A stretch of DNA of 64,000 nt, taken from UBA3792 sp964426415. Its GTDB lineage: Bacteria > Bacillota > Clostridia > Christensenellales > CAG-138. Below the pieces are notes generated by a model that saw only the letters and a list, made by a program, of their open reading frames with translations, did not search any database and was not told the DNA's origin. Positions within the stretch are counted from its first letter, which is position 1; each line of letters starts with the position of its first letter. This document shows positions 35,594-43,699 of the stretch, piece by piece. The stretch covers positions 15,706-79,705 of the forward strand of contig CAYRQM010000003.1 of the NCBI GenBank assembly GCA_964426415.1, read 5' to 3'. Both the position numbers and the translations under genes were made by a program.

Positions 35594-37580
35594 AGTTGCG
35601 TGCAATGTGCGAAAGCGAAATGTACCGCGTGACCGCCATCTGCAGCAGCGCGTTGTTTTCGACATTGGGCACCGATTGCACCTCCGCAGCCGCCGCCGAT
35701 GCAGCGGTCAAAAGCTCCACCGAGCAGCCCGACAGGATGTTTTGCGTGTCCGCGTCGCCGCTTTGCCGCACGCCGAACAGATCGCCGTAGCCCCTTGTTT
35801 CCATGTCCTTTTGCGCCAGCACAAAGCCGTCCGTCGAGCCAAGCAATGCGCCGATGCGCGCTTTTGCGACTTTTGTCATATTGTCGGAAAGCAGGTAGCA
35901 GTAGGATTGCACGTCGCCTCTGCCCACACGGCCGCGCAGCTGGTGCAGCGTCGCAAGCCCGAAATGCTCGGCGCCCTCGATGACCATGGCGGTCGCCGCC
36001 TTGACGTCAACCCCCACCTCCACCACCGTGGTGGCGACCAAAAATTCGGTTTTGCCCGCACGGAAGCGTTCCATCGCCGCCTGCTTTTGCTCGTCGTGCA
36101 TCCTGCCGTGCAGGACGTCCACGGTGCAGTCGGGCAACAGCGTCGAAAGCTCTTTTGCAATTTCCGCAACGGACAGTCCCTCAAAGCCCTCGGTCGGCTC
36201 AATCAACGGGCAGACCACATAGGTGCGTTCGCCCACCTTTGCACGGGTCGCCAAATGGCGATACATGGCGATGCGTTTTTCGTGCGGCACGAACCGCGTT
36301 TCGATGGGTTTGCGTCCCTTTGGCAGCATGTCTATCACGGACAAATCCAAATCGGCGTACAGCAGCAGCGCCAAGGTGCGCGGAATCGGCGTCGCGGACA
36401 TGACCAACACGTCGGGACGCGCCCCTTTTTCTTCCAATTTTGCACGTTGTGCAACGCCGAACCGATGCTGCTCGTCGGTGACAATCAGCGCCAAATCGCA
36501 AAAGCGCACCTGCTCGGACAGCAGCGCGTGCGTGCCGATGACCACCGAAACGGTTCCGTCCTGCAGCCGCTTTTGCACCGCGGCTTTCTCGGCGGCGCGC
36601 ATACTGCCCACATACAGCGCGCACGCATCGCCAAATAGTGCGCGGATCGTTTCATAGTGCTGCTGCGCCAAGATTTCGGTAGGTGCAAGCAGTGCGCCTT
36701 GCTTTTGACACGCAGCCGCAATGGTCAGCGCGTACAGTGCAATCAGCGTTTTGCCCGAACCGACGTCGCCCTGCACCAGCCGATTCATCGGCACGGCGGA
36801 CGCCATATCCCGTTCCACCTCGTCCATCACGCGCACCTGTGCCTCGGTGGGCACAAACGGGATGCGACGCAGAAAGCGTGCGCGGATGCCCGCGGTTTGG
36901 AACGCGACGCCCGTAAGCCTGCGGTGGTTCTCTCGAAATTCGGACACCGCCAAAAAGTACAAAAGCGCTTCCTCAAAGGCGACGCGCCGCTTGGCTTCCA
37001 TGAGCGATGCGGTGTTCGTCGGCTGATGCAGCGCGACAAGCGCACAATCAAGAGGCAGCAGCGCATATTTGGCGCGTAAGGACAGCGGAAGTGTGTCCGA
37101 AATGGCGGTATCCTTGAGCGCTTGCGCAATCGCCGTGCGGAAAACGGGCTGCGTCAGTCCCTTTGAAAGCGCATAGATGGGAACGATGCCCTCCGTCTGC
37201 TTGAGAATTTGCGGGTTGTACAGCACCGTGCCGCGCTGTTTTGTGACACGGCCGTGCACCAAAAGAACGGCGCCTTGCTTGACTTGTGTGGAACGGTATG
37301 GCTGGTTCATCCAGCGCAGGGTGAGCTTGCCGGTTTCGTCGAACGCCTGCACGGACACGATGTACATGCCGCGGCTGAAAAAGACGGACGGATTGGAACG
37401 CGCCGTGACCTTGAGCGTCACGGTTTCGCCCTCCTCGGCGTCCTTGACCGCGGTCACGTCGGAAAAATCCAAATACTCCTTCGGGTAGTACCGAAGGAGA
37501 TCGTCTGCAGTATAGATGCCCAGCTCTTGCAGCAAGGCGATGCGTTTGGGCCCGATCCCGGAAATGTCAGATAGCTGCAT
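35592..37580 (-). CDS. recG: ATP-dependent DNA helicase RecG
   Basis: A 662-residue branch-migration helicase for stalled forks. An HhH-like start (QLSDISGIGPKRIALLQELG) and wedge domain precede the helicase core: Walker A VQGDVGSGKTLIALYAL, LLAPTEILAQQHYE, VTDEQHRFGVAQR, MSATPIPRTLAL and QLRGRVGRGDVQSYCYLL. I placed the start at the ATG at 37580, which matches the family N-terminus. A GTG at 37616 lies in repeat DNA. No good ribosome site precedes it; only GGCGG in a hairpin copy of the fakA terminator (see findings). Confidence 0.94.
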   Translation of the reverse strand: MQLSDISGIGPKRIALLQELGIYTADDLLRYYPKEYLDFSDVTAVKDAEEGETVTLKVTARSNPSVFFSRGMYIVSVQAFDETGKLTLRWMNQPYRSTQVKQGAVLLVHGRVTKQRGTVLYNPQILKQTEGIVPIYALSKGLTQPVFRTAIAQALKDTAISDTLPLSLRAKYALLPLDCALVALHQPTNTASLMEAKRRVAFEEALLYFLAVSEFRENHRRLTGVAFQTAGIRARFLRRIPFVPTEAQVRVMDEVERDMASAVPMNRLVQGDVGSGKTLIALYALTIAAACQKQGALLAPTEILAQQHYETIRALFGDACALYVGSMRAAEKAAVQKRLQDGTVSVVIGTHALLSEQVRFCDLALIVTDEQHRFGVAQRAKLEEKGARPDVLVMSATPIPRTLALLLYADLDLSVIDMLPKGRKPIETRFVPHEKRIAMYRHLATRAKVGERTYVVCPLIEPTEGFEGLSVAEIAKELSTLLPDCTVDVLHGRMHDEQKQAAMERFRAGKTEFLVATTVVEVGVDVKAATAMVIEGAEHFGLATLHQLRGRVGRGDVQSYCYLLSDNMTKVAKARIGALLGSTDGFVLAQKDMETRGYGDLFGVRQSGDADTQNILSGCSVELLTAASAAAAEVQSVPNVENNALLQMAVTRYISLSHIARN

Positions 37581-37588
37581 GATAGAAG

Positions 37589-37812
37589 AGCCGCCCGTAG
37601 GCGGATATGGGGGCACATGGTTCGTTTCTTGTCATCCTGCGGCTTGCCGAAGGATCTGAAACGGAACCAAGGCACGCGGGCGGATATTATCCGCCCCTAC
37701 GAAACCCGTCGACCGACAGGTGCGCACGGCGGGCGGATGCGATCCGAACCCATAAGTATCACAACGCAGGTCATGCGATGCAACAAACAAGCCGCCCGTA
37801 GGCGGCTTTGGG
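37589..37812. repeat. Repeat block between recG and fakA with duplicated edges
   Basis: The 16-mer AGCCGCCCGTAGGCGG occurs at 37589-37604 and again at 37790-37805, the second being the fakA terminator. Between them lie a truncated GTCATCC element (from 37631) and a GCGGGCGGATATTATCCGCC hairpin (37677-37701). No coding sequence is seen. Confidence 0.7.
37781..37808 (-). terminator. Terminator of the asp23-fakA operon
   Basis: On the minus strand AAGCCGCC, loop TACG, GGCGGCTT, then GTTTGTTG. It starts 4 nt after the fakA stop. Confidence 0.8.
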
Positions 37813-39471
37813 TTATTCCACCGAAAGATAGTAGTAGTAGAGCGGCTGCCCGCCTGCCGTCGGCAGAAATTCTGCTTCGGGGTAGACGTTTTGCAGCGTA
37901 TCGACCAAAGCTGCGGCGTCGGATTCCTCGACTTGATCGCCATAGTACAGATTGACGATGGGATCCTTCAGCCCGCGCTTCTCGATCATTTTGCCCAACA
38001 GAGACTGCACCGCTTCTTCGACCGAAGAGGCAACCGCAGCGATTGCGCCGTCCAAAATGCCGATGATGTCGCCCTCTTTGATGTCGTTGCCGTTGAACCG
38101 TGTTTCGCGCACCGCATAGGTGACGGAGCCGGACACGATCTCTTGGATGGCGTCTGCCATGTTCTCGGAATTTTCGTCAACGGACAGATCGGGGTTGAAT
38201 GCGATGGCTGCCGCGATGCCCTGCGGAATCGTTTTGGTGGGCAGCACCACCACATTGCATTCGCACAGGTTTTGCGCCTGCTGTGCCGCAAGGATGATGT
38301 TGGAATTGTTGGGCAGCACAAAGACGTTGCGCGCATTGCAGTGCTTGATGGCATTCACGATGGTGTCGATGCTGGGATTCATGGTTTGCCCGCCCGAAAT
38401 GAGCGCATCCACCGCGAAATTCTTGAAGACGTTGTCGATGCCCTCGCCCACGCTGACCGCGATCATGCCATATTCCTTTTCGTTGCGCTTGCGCGTTTCC
38501 AAAAGCTGGCGGTTCTGCTCGCGCATGTTCTCGATTTTGAGCTTGTCAAGCTCGCCGAAGCGCATGGCAAACTGCAAAATCTTGCCGGGGCAGTTGGAAT
38601 GGACGTGGACTTTGACAAAATCGTCGCCATACGCCACCACCACCGAATCGCCCACTTTGACCAAATGGTCGCGCAGCAGGTTGAGATCGTCTTCACTGAA
38701 GCCATCGATGAGGCGCACGATGAAGAACTCGGTGCAGTAGCCAAACGCGATGTCCTCCGTGCTGAAGGAATCCAAGTTGGCGCCCTCCCCCATCTCCATG
38801 TCGTCCGTCGACACGGTGGGCGTTTCCGCCTCGTAGAGATCGGGCAGCTCCTCGCCGTCCAGTACGGCCTTGAACCCGCGATAGATGGTCAAAAGCCCCA
38901 TGCCGCCGCTGTCCACTACGCCCGCTTCTTTGAGGACGGGCAGCAGATCGGGCGTCTTGTTGAGCGCCTGTTCGCCAGAAGACAGCACCATGTCCAGCGC
39001 GTCGTCAAAGGACAGGGACGGGCTCTTGGCAAGCGCGAGCGCCGTCGCTTGCGCAATCATGCGCGAAACGGTGAGAATCGTGCCTTCCTTGGGGCGCATG
39101 ACCGCCTTGTAGGCGGCGTTCGTGCCCGCTCCGATTGCGGCGGAGAGCAGCGCGGCGTCCATGGAATCTTTGCCCTTGCAAACCTGTGCATAGCCGCGGA
39201 ACAGCTGGGACAAAATAACGCCCGAATTGCCGCGTGCGTTGCGCAGCGCGCCCATGGATACGGCGTCCATGACCGTACTGACGGAAACGTTATCCGCCAT
39301 GTTGCGCAGTTCCTTCACGGCGCCTTGCATCGTCATGGACATATTCGTACCCGTATCGCCATCCGGTACGGGAAATACGTTTAATGAGTCGATGTACGCC
39401 TTATGCTTTTCTAAATTGGCTGCACCACCCAAGAACAGGTCTTTCAGCATGCCGCCATTGATGCTTTTCAT
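37813..39471 (-). CDS. fakA: DAK2-domain fatty acid kinase FakA-like protein
   Basis: A 552-residue protein. The N-terminal DhaL/DAK2 kinase domain has NVFPVPDGDTGTNMSMTMQG and RGNSGVILSQLFRG. The middle and C-terminal domains match FakA (YCTEFFIVRL, then VHVHSNCPGKILQFAM), including a FakB-interacting C-terminal region. FakA phosphorylates fatty acids bound by FakB (DegV) proteins; no fakB lies in the window. I chose ATG 39471 with GGAGGT upstream. It follows asp23 by 22 nt, the usual Firmicutes pairing. Confidence 0.9.
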   Translation of the reverse strand: MKSINGGMLKDLFLGGAANLEKHKAYIDSLNVFPVPDGDTGTNMSMTMQGAVKELRNMADNVSVSTVMDAVSMGALRNARGNSGVILSQLFRGYAQVCKGKDSMDAALLSAAIGAGTNAAYKAVMRPKEGTILTVSRMIAQATALALAKSPSLSFDDALDMVLSSGEQALNKTPDLLPVLKEAGVVDSGGMGLLTIYRGFKAVLDGEELPDLYEAETPTVSTDDMEMGEGANLDSFSTEDIAFGYCTEFFIVRLIDGFSEDDLNLLRDHLVKVGDSVVVAYGDDFVKVHVHSNCPGKILQFAMRFGELDKLKIENMREQNRQLLETRKRNEKEYGMIAVSVGEGIDNVFKNFAVDALISGGQTMNPSIDTIVNAIKHCNARNVFVLPNNSNIILAAQQAQNLCECNVVVLPTKTIPQGIAAAIAFNPDLSVDENSENMADAIQEIVSGSVTYAVRETRFNGNDIKEGDIIGILDGAIAAVASSVEEAVQSLLGKMIEKRGLKDPIVNLYYGDQVEESDAAALVDTLQNVYPEAEFLPTAGGQPLYYYYLSVE

Positions 39472-39493
39472 GTTCAATCCTACCTCCAAAGCG

Positions 39494-39850
39494 TCAGACG
39501 ACGCGGATGCTTTCTACGAAAATGTTGACATTTCGTACCGAAACGCCCGTGAGGTCTTCGATGCGGTACCGAACATTTTGCTTGGCGTTCGTCGCAACGG
39601 CAGGCAAAGAAACGCCATACTGAAGCGCGATGTGCAGCGAAATGTCAATCTGCTGGTCGTTGACCTTTTCGACCTTGACGCCCTTTTGCAGATTCTCTTT
39701 GCCGAACAGCTCGACGAATGCGTCACCCGCCGTGCGTGCGCACATCCCGATAATTCCGTAGTTTTCGACTGCCGCGTAGCCCGCTAAGGTCGCAATCAAA
39801 TCCTCCGAGATGGTAATGGTGCCATTTTCATTCATGACAGTAATCGGCAT
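39494..39850 (-). CDS. Asp23/Gls24 family envelope stress protein (YloU-like)
   Basis: A 118-residue Asp23/Gls24 protein (GTITISEDLIATLAGYAAVE, then YGVSLPAVATNAKQNVRYRI and VRNVNIFVESIRV). In Firmicutes the YloU subtype is nearly always encoded just before the DAK2/FakA gene, as here. It has GGAGG before the ATG. The exact role is unknown; related proteins are membrane-associated and involved in envelope homeostasis. Confidence 0.9.
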   Translation of the reverse strand: MPITVMNENGTITISEDLIATLAGYAAVENYGIIGMCARTAGDAFVELFGKENLQKGVKVEKVNDQQIDISLHIALQYGVSLPAVATNAKQNVRYRIEDLTGVSVRNVNIFVESIRVV

Positions 39851-39898
39851 AATAGAGCCTCCTTTACTTAATAAACAATACGGGGAACAGGCAGTCCG

Positions 39899-40639
39899 TT
39901 ATTCGTCTTCTTCCCAATTCCCGTTGTGGAAAACTTCTTGGACGTCGTCGTTGTCGTCCAACCGTTCCAAGAACCGTTCGATCTTTTCGATGGTTTCCGA
40001 ATCGTCGATTGTCGTCGGATTCTGCGGAATCATGCTGACTTCTGCCGACAGGAACGTGTAGCCAAGGGCTTCCAGTGCTTCGCGCACGGTGGAAAAGTCG
40101 TTCGGCTCGGTGATGACTTCGAATGCGTCGTCCTGCGCGTTGAAATCGGATGCGCCTGCGTCCAGCGCTGCCATCATCACTTCGTCCTCGTCCATCAACG
40201 CGGTGCGCTCAATGATAATCTGCCCCTTTTTATCGAACATCCATGCAACGGAACCGGAAGCGCCCATGTTGCCGCCGCTCTTCGAGAAGATGTGGCGCAT
40301 TTCCGCGGCGATGCGATTGCGGTTGTCGGTGACGACATTGACGATGACGGCAAGGTTGCCGGGGCCGTAGCCCTCATAGACGACTTCTTCGTAGTTGATG
40401 GAGTTGGCGTCGCCGCACGCTTTTTTGATGGAGCGCGCAATGTTGTCGTTGGGCATGTTCGCCGCTTTCGCCTTGGCAATGACGTCGCGCAGCTTGGAGT
40501 TGTTGATCGGGTCGCCGCCGCCGCCCTCTTTGACGGCAATGGCGATTTCACGGCCGATCTTCGTAAAGACTTTCCCCTTTTGCGCGTCGGTCTTCTCTTT
40601 TTTGTTTTTGATGTTTGCCCATTTGGAATGTCCGGACAT
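39899..40639 (-). CDS. YebC/PmpR family transcription or translation factor
   Basis: A 246-residue protein with the full YebC signature: MSGHSKWANIKNKKEKTDAQ at the start, KLRDVIAKAKAANMPNDNIA, and YEGYGPGNLAVIVNVVTDNR. YebC proteins were annotated as DNA-binding regulators; recent work links some to easing ribosome stalling at polyproline. It has AGGAGG before the ATG. It lies 23 nt after the NagB-like gene's end. Confidence 0.95.
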   Translation of the reverse strand: MSGHSKWANIKNKKEKTDAQKGKVFTKIGREIAIAVKEGGGGDPINNSKLRDVIAKAKAANMPNDNIARSIKKACGDANSINYEEVVYEGYGPGNLAVIVNVVTDNRNRIAAEMRHIFSKSGGNMGASGSVAWMFDKKGQIIIERTALMDEDEVMMAALDAGASDFNAQDDAFEVITEPNDFSTVREALEALGYTFLSAEVSMIPQNPTTIDDSETIEKIERFLERLDDNDDVQEVFHNGNWEEDE

Positions 40640-40662
40640 ATTCGTTCCTCCTAATCAGTAGT

Positions 40663-41334
40663 TCAAAGCATTTCTGCTGCTTCTTCATCTAAAATGAATG
40701 TGGCGTCCCCATGCAGCTGCAACAGGCTTGCGGGAATCACGCTGGAAACCGCACCCTTTAGGATGCGCTCCGCCGCCTCTTTGCAAGCATCGCCCAAGAG
40801 CAGCACAATCAAACGCTTGGACTGCATAATGGTGTTCACGCCTGCGGTCACGATCTTGTCGCCTTCGAACAGCTCGACATGGGTGATGGGCGCCGGGTCG
40901 CTGCCCACGGGATTGTAAAGCAGGCTGCCGTCCTGCCGCACCGCAAGCAGCAGGGTGTCTAAACCGCCGTCGGCAAGGATGCGCGCATCAAAGGCGCTGC
41001 AAATCGTTGCCCAGTCGCCCCCGTCGGAAATGGGGACAAAATAGCGGTCGGCGCGGATCGCCGTTTCGGCAAACAGCTGCTTGCCCAGCCGATCGGCAAT
41101 GGACAAATCGCGCGCTTCGGACGGAACGAATTCCGACATTTGGTACACGCGCACGCTGCCCCAATTGAGCAAACCGTCCTTTGTCATCGCGGAAAGCGTT
41201 TCGTACACGCCGTCAAGCGAAGGATCCCAATCGACGCCCAGCGTGCAGGCAGGGTCTTTGAGCAGCGCTGACGCAACCAGCGTGGCGGCTGCGACGCTTG
41301 CCGTATGGCGATCGTGATAAACCAGTACGCTCAT
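40663..41334 (-). CDS. Degenerate NagB/6-phosphogluconolactonase-like protein
   Basis: A 223-residue protein aligned end to end with glucosamine-6-phosphate deaminase. Recognisable blocks are VYQMSEFVP (NagB: MDEYVG), LLLAVRQDGSLLYNPVGS (NagB: GxGxDGHIAFNEP), TAGVNTIMQSKRLIVLLLG and SVIPASLLQLHGDATFILDEEAAEM. The phosphate-loop GTGSTP is replaced by VDWDPSLDG. By motif alignment the catalytic Asp72, His143 and Glu148 are missing, while Asp141 is kept. A sugar-phosphate-binding or altered-reaction protein is more likely than a deaminase. Its start overlaps the hydrolase stop (ATGA). Confidence 0.75.
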   Translation of the reverse strand: MSVLVYHDRHTASVAAATLVASALLKDPACTLGVDWDPSLDGVYETLSAMTKDGLLNWGSVRVYQMSEFVPSEARDLSIADRLGKQLFAETAIRADRYFVPISDGGDWATICSAFDARILADGGLDTLLLAVRQDGSLLYNPVGSDPAPITHVELFEGDKIVTAGVNTIMQSKRLIVLLLGDACKEAAERILKGAVSSVIPASLLQLHGDATFILDEEAAEML

Positions 41335-42269
41335 TCGAATTCACCCGTCGCGCAAACCGTTTCGATGAACAGCAGCACGTCTTGATAGACCTCTGTACGG
41401 TTCGTTTCGTTGAGCACCTCGTGTCGGGCGCCCGCATAAAGCTTGAGAACGGGCTTGTGTCCACTCTTTTTGAGCCAGCCTTCGACTTGGCGCACGCCCT
41501 TGCCCATCCCGCCGACGGGATCGTGATCGCCTGCAATGAGCAAAATGGGGCGTTTGGGCACGCGCCTTGCCCAGTTCATGTCGGAGATCTCGGAAAGCCC
41601 CGTAAAGAGGTCGAGGAAGCCGTAGGAGGTAAAGACGAAGCCGCAAAGCGGATCGGCAATATACTTGTCTACGTTTTCTTCGTCGCGGGAAAGCCAGTCG
41701 AACGGCGTGCGGGAAGGCTTGATTTTTTTGTTGTAGGAGCCGAAGCTCAACGCGTCCAGCTTAGCGTTGGGCTCTTTGCCGTGCCCCTTTTTGATGGATG
41801 ATTTGGCAAGCATCTTGGCAACGCCCAAGGCGGGGTTCGCGCCTGCCGTACCCGAAAAGATGAAGCCGTCAAACTCGTGACCGAGCCGTCCCGCGTAGGT
41901 ACGGGCAAGAAAGCTGCCCATGGAATGTCCGAACAGGATGAAAGGAAGTGCGGGATAATCGGCTTTGATGAGCGCATGCAGCGTTTGATTGTCTTTGATG
42001 AGATTGTCCCAACCGTTTTGTTCGCCAAAGTACCCCAGCGGCTGACCCTCTGCGACGGATTTCCCGTGTCCCGGGTCGTCCATGGCACAGACCAAAATGC
42101 CGTTGTCCGCCAAGAATGCGGCAAAGTCTTGGTAGCGATCGATGTGCTCCGCCATCCCATGCATAATCTGCATGCAGGCACGCGGTTCATCGGGAATCCA
42201 AACACGATAGCGAATGTCGCAAATGCCGGTTGCCGACGGGAAACGCTTGTCACGAATCACAGTTGCCAT
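41331..42269 (-). CDS. Alpha/beta hydrolase, monoacylglycerol-lipase-like
   Basis: A 312-residue serine hydrolase of the lysophospholipase/MGL group. The oxyanion-hole region is MQIMHGMAEHIDRYQDFAAF, the nucleophile Ser lies in LFGHSMGSFLARTYA, the acid in ILLIAGDHDPVGG and the His in YAGARHEVLNE. It has no signal peptide, so it is cytoplasmic. I prefer ATG 42269 because GGAGGT then stands 6 nt upstream; the ATG two codons earlier abuts it. It is co-transcribed with the NagB-like gene. Confidence 0.88.
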   Translation of the reverse strand: MATVIRDKRFPSATGICDIRYRVWIPDEPRACMQIMHGMAEHIDRYQDFAAFLADNGILVCAMDDPGHGKSVAEGQPLGYFGEQNGWDNLIKDNQTLHALIKADYPALPFILFGHSMGSFLARTYAGRLGHEFDGFIFSGTAGANPALGVAKMLAKSSIKKGHGKEPNAKLDALSFGSYNKKIKPSRTPFDWLSRDEENVDKYIADPLCGFVFTSYGFLDLFTGLSEISDMNWARRVPKRPILLIAGDHDPVGGMGKGVRQVEGWLKKSGHKPVLKLYAGARHEVLNETNRTEVYQDVLLFIETVCATGEFE

Positions 42270-42298
42270 GCGCATACCTCCACAAATAATGATATTGA

Positions 42299-42327
42299 AT
42301 CATATCACACATGGCGAAAAAGTGCAA
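42299..42327 (-). promoter_or_regulatory. Promoter of the hydrolase/NagB-like operon
   Basis: On the minus strand TTGCAC (42322-42327), 17 bp, TATGAT (42299-42304). An imperfectly placed palindrome TGATAT-N6-ATATCA (42290-42307) covers the -10 and could be an operator. Confidence 0.6.
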
Positions 42328-42407
42328 GGGAAAGGAAGATTTTTTCACATTGGGCGCGAAAATGCCCCGTCTGCCGATGCGCAAACAGGGCGTAACCGCA
42401 TACCATA

Positions 42408-42959
42408 TTACAGCGCAATCGTCTGCTGCGCCTGCAGCAATTCCGGGTCGCGTGCGTCGTGGGTTACGACAATCGCAAGGGTTGCACGATGGATCAGCGC
42501 CAAGACACGCGCCTTGTTCTCTTCGTCCAGCCCCGCAAACGGCTCATCCAGCAGCACCACATCCGTGCCAAACGCAAACGCCCGCGCCAGTGAAACACGC
42601 TGCATCTGTCCGCCCGAAAGCGTCGCCGCCCTTTGCTCGCGCACGTCCTCTAAGTGCAAATCGATGCAAAGCGCCGAAGCGGTTGCCACATCGGAAACGG
42701 ACGCGATGTTGTCCTGCGCCGTGCGCCAGCCCAGCAAGCGCGGTTCTTGAAACGCAACGGACACCTTGCGATGCGACAGTCCCTCTACCGTTCCGCTATT
42801 TGGCTTTAGAAGCCCTGCCAGCACGCGCAGCAGCGTGGTTTTGCCGCGTCCCGATTCGCCCATGATGCAGACGACGCCAGCATCCGGGATGGACAGGTTC
42901 AGCCCATCCAGTACGATTTTTTCGCCGAAGCGAACGGTCAAATCACGACAGACGATCAT
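42408..42959 (-). CDS. ABC transporter ATPase, NitT/TauT (SsuB/TauB) type, short
   Basis: A 183-residue ATPase. Walker A is MGESGRGKTTLLRVLAGLL, Q-loop VAFQEPRLLGW, signature ATLSGGQMQRVSLARA, Walker B VVLLDEPFAGLD and H-loop VVTHDARD. All catalytic motifs are present, but it is 50-70 residues shorter than typical SsuB/TauB proteins because the chain ends soon after the H-loop. It overlaps the permease stop by ATGA. The substrate is not known. Confidence 0.88.
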   Translation of the reverse strand: MIVCRDLTVRFGEKIVLDGLNLSIPDAGVVCIMGESGRGKTTLLRVLAGLLKPNSGTVEGLSHRKVSVAFQEPRLLGWRTAQDNIASVSDVATASALCIDLHLEDVREQRAATLSGGQMQRVSLARAFAFGTDVVLLDEPFAGLDEENKARVLALIHRATLAIVVTHDARDPELLQAQQTIAL

Positions 42960-43699
42960 CCTGCACGCCCCCTTTTGCCAAGCAGCTTCTTGAGTCCAAA
43001 TTCCATGAGCAGTGAGCAAAGAATGACCAAGATCGTCCAAGCAAACAGGTCGGGCGTGTCCAAGTAGACCTTGCAGTTGTACATTTCGTTGCCGATGCCA
43101 AATTGGGGAAACGCTAATATTTCCGCGGTAATGACCGCCTTCCACGCAAAGCCCAATGCGGTGGACGCCGCCGCGCCAAACGCGGGCAGCACCTGCGGCA
43201 TCTGCACCAAAAACAGCTTGCGCAAGGCGGGATAGTAGATGGTCGCCATCTCGTCGAGCTTTGGGTCCATCGCCAAAATCGCCTGTTCCGTCGCCTGCCA
43301 CACGAGCGGCACGACCATAATCATGGACACCACCACGGGCACGGCGTTGGAAACCACGGCAAAGAACAGCACCAAAATGAACGACGTGATAGGCGTCGTT
43401 TTGACGATGGTGCGCAGCGGTGAAAGCAGAAAGGACATCGTCTTCCACCGTGCGGTCAAGACGGCAAGCAGCACGCCGAGCACGCAGCCCAGCAAAAAGC
43501 CCAGCAGCAGACGCAAAAACGTGCTGCCGATGGAACGCCAGCACGCGGCGCTTTGCACGATGCGCACCATGGACGACGCCGTTTCATAGGGCGACGGGAA
43601 CAGCAAGCTGCTGTTCACCAACATGGACAGCAGCTGCCAAGCGCCAAGGTAAATTGCTGTAAGCAGCAGAATTTGTATCGGTTTAGGAAGCCGATGCAT
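42956..43699 (-). CDS. ABC transporter permease, NitT/TauT type
   Basis: A 247-residue permease with about six transmembrane helices and the EAA-like loop ATIYYPALRKLFLVQMPQVL before GAAASTALGFAWKAVITAEIL. This is the SsuC/TauC fold. The ATG at 43699 lies inside the end of the binding-protein gene (17 nt overlap). The frame extends further up, but only as the antisense-free continuation of that gene's DNA. It partners the ATPase and lipoprotein of this operon. Confidence 0.9.
   Translation of the reverse strand: MHRLPKPIQILLLTAIYLGAWQLLSMLVNSSLLFPSPYETASSMVRIVQSAACWRSIGSTFLRLLLGFLLGCVLGVLLAVLTARWKTMSFLLSPLRTIVKTTPITSFILVLFFAVVSNAVPVVVSMIMVVPLVWQATEQAILAMDPKLDEMATIYYPALRKLFLVQMPQVLPAFGAAASTALGFAWKAVITAEILAFPQFGIGNEMYNCKVYLDTPDLFAWTILVILCSLLMEFGLKKLLGKRGRAG

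Noticed and set aside
42960..43544. N-terminal extension that would make the ABC ATPase a 378-residue protein
   Set aside because: The extra part is the permease gene read in another frame. The ATG at 42959 overlaps the permease stop and gives a normal ATPase N-terminus.
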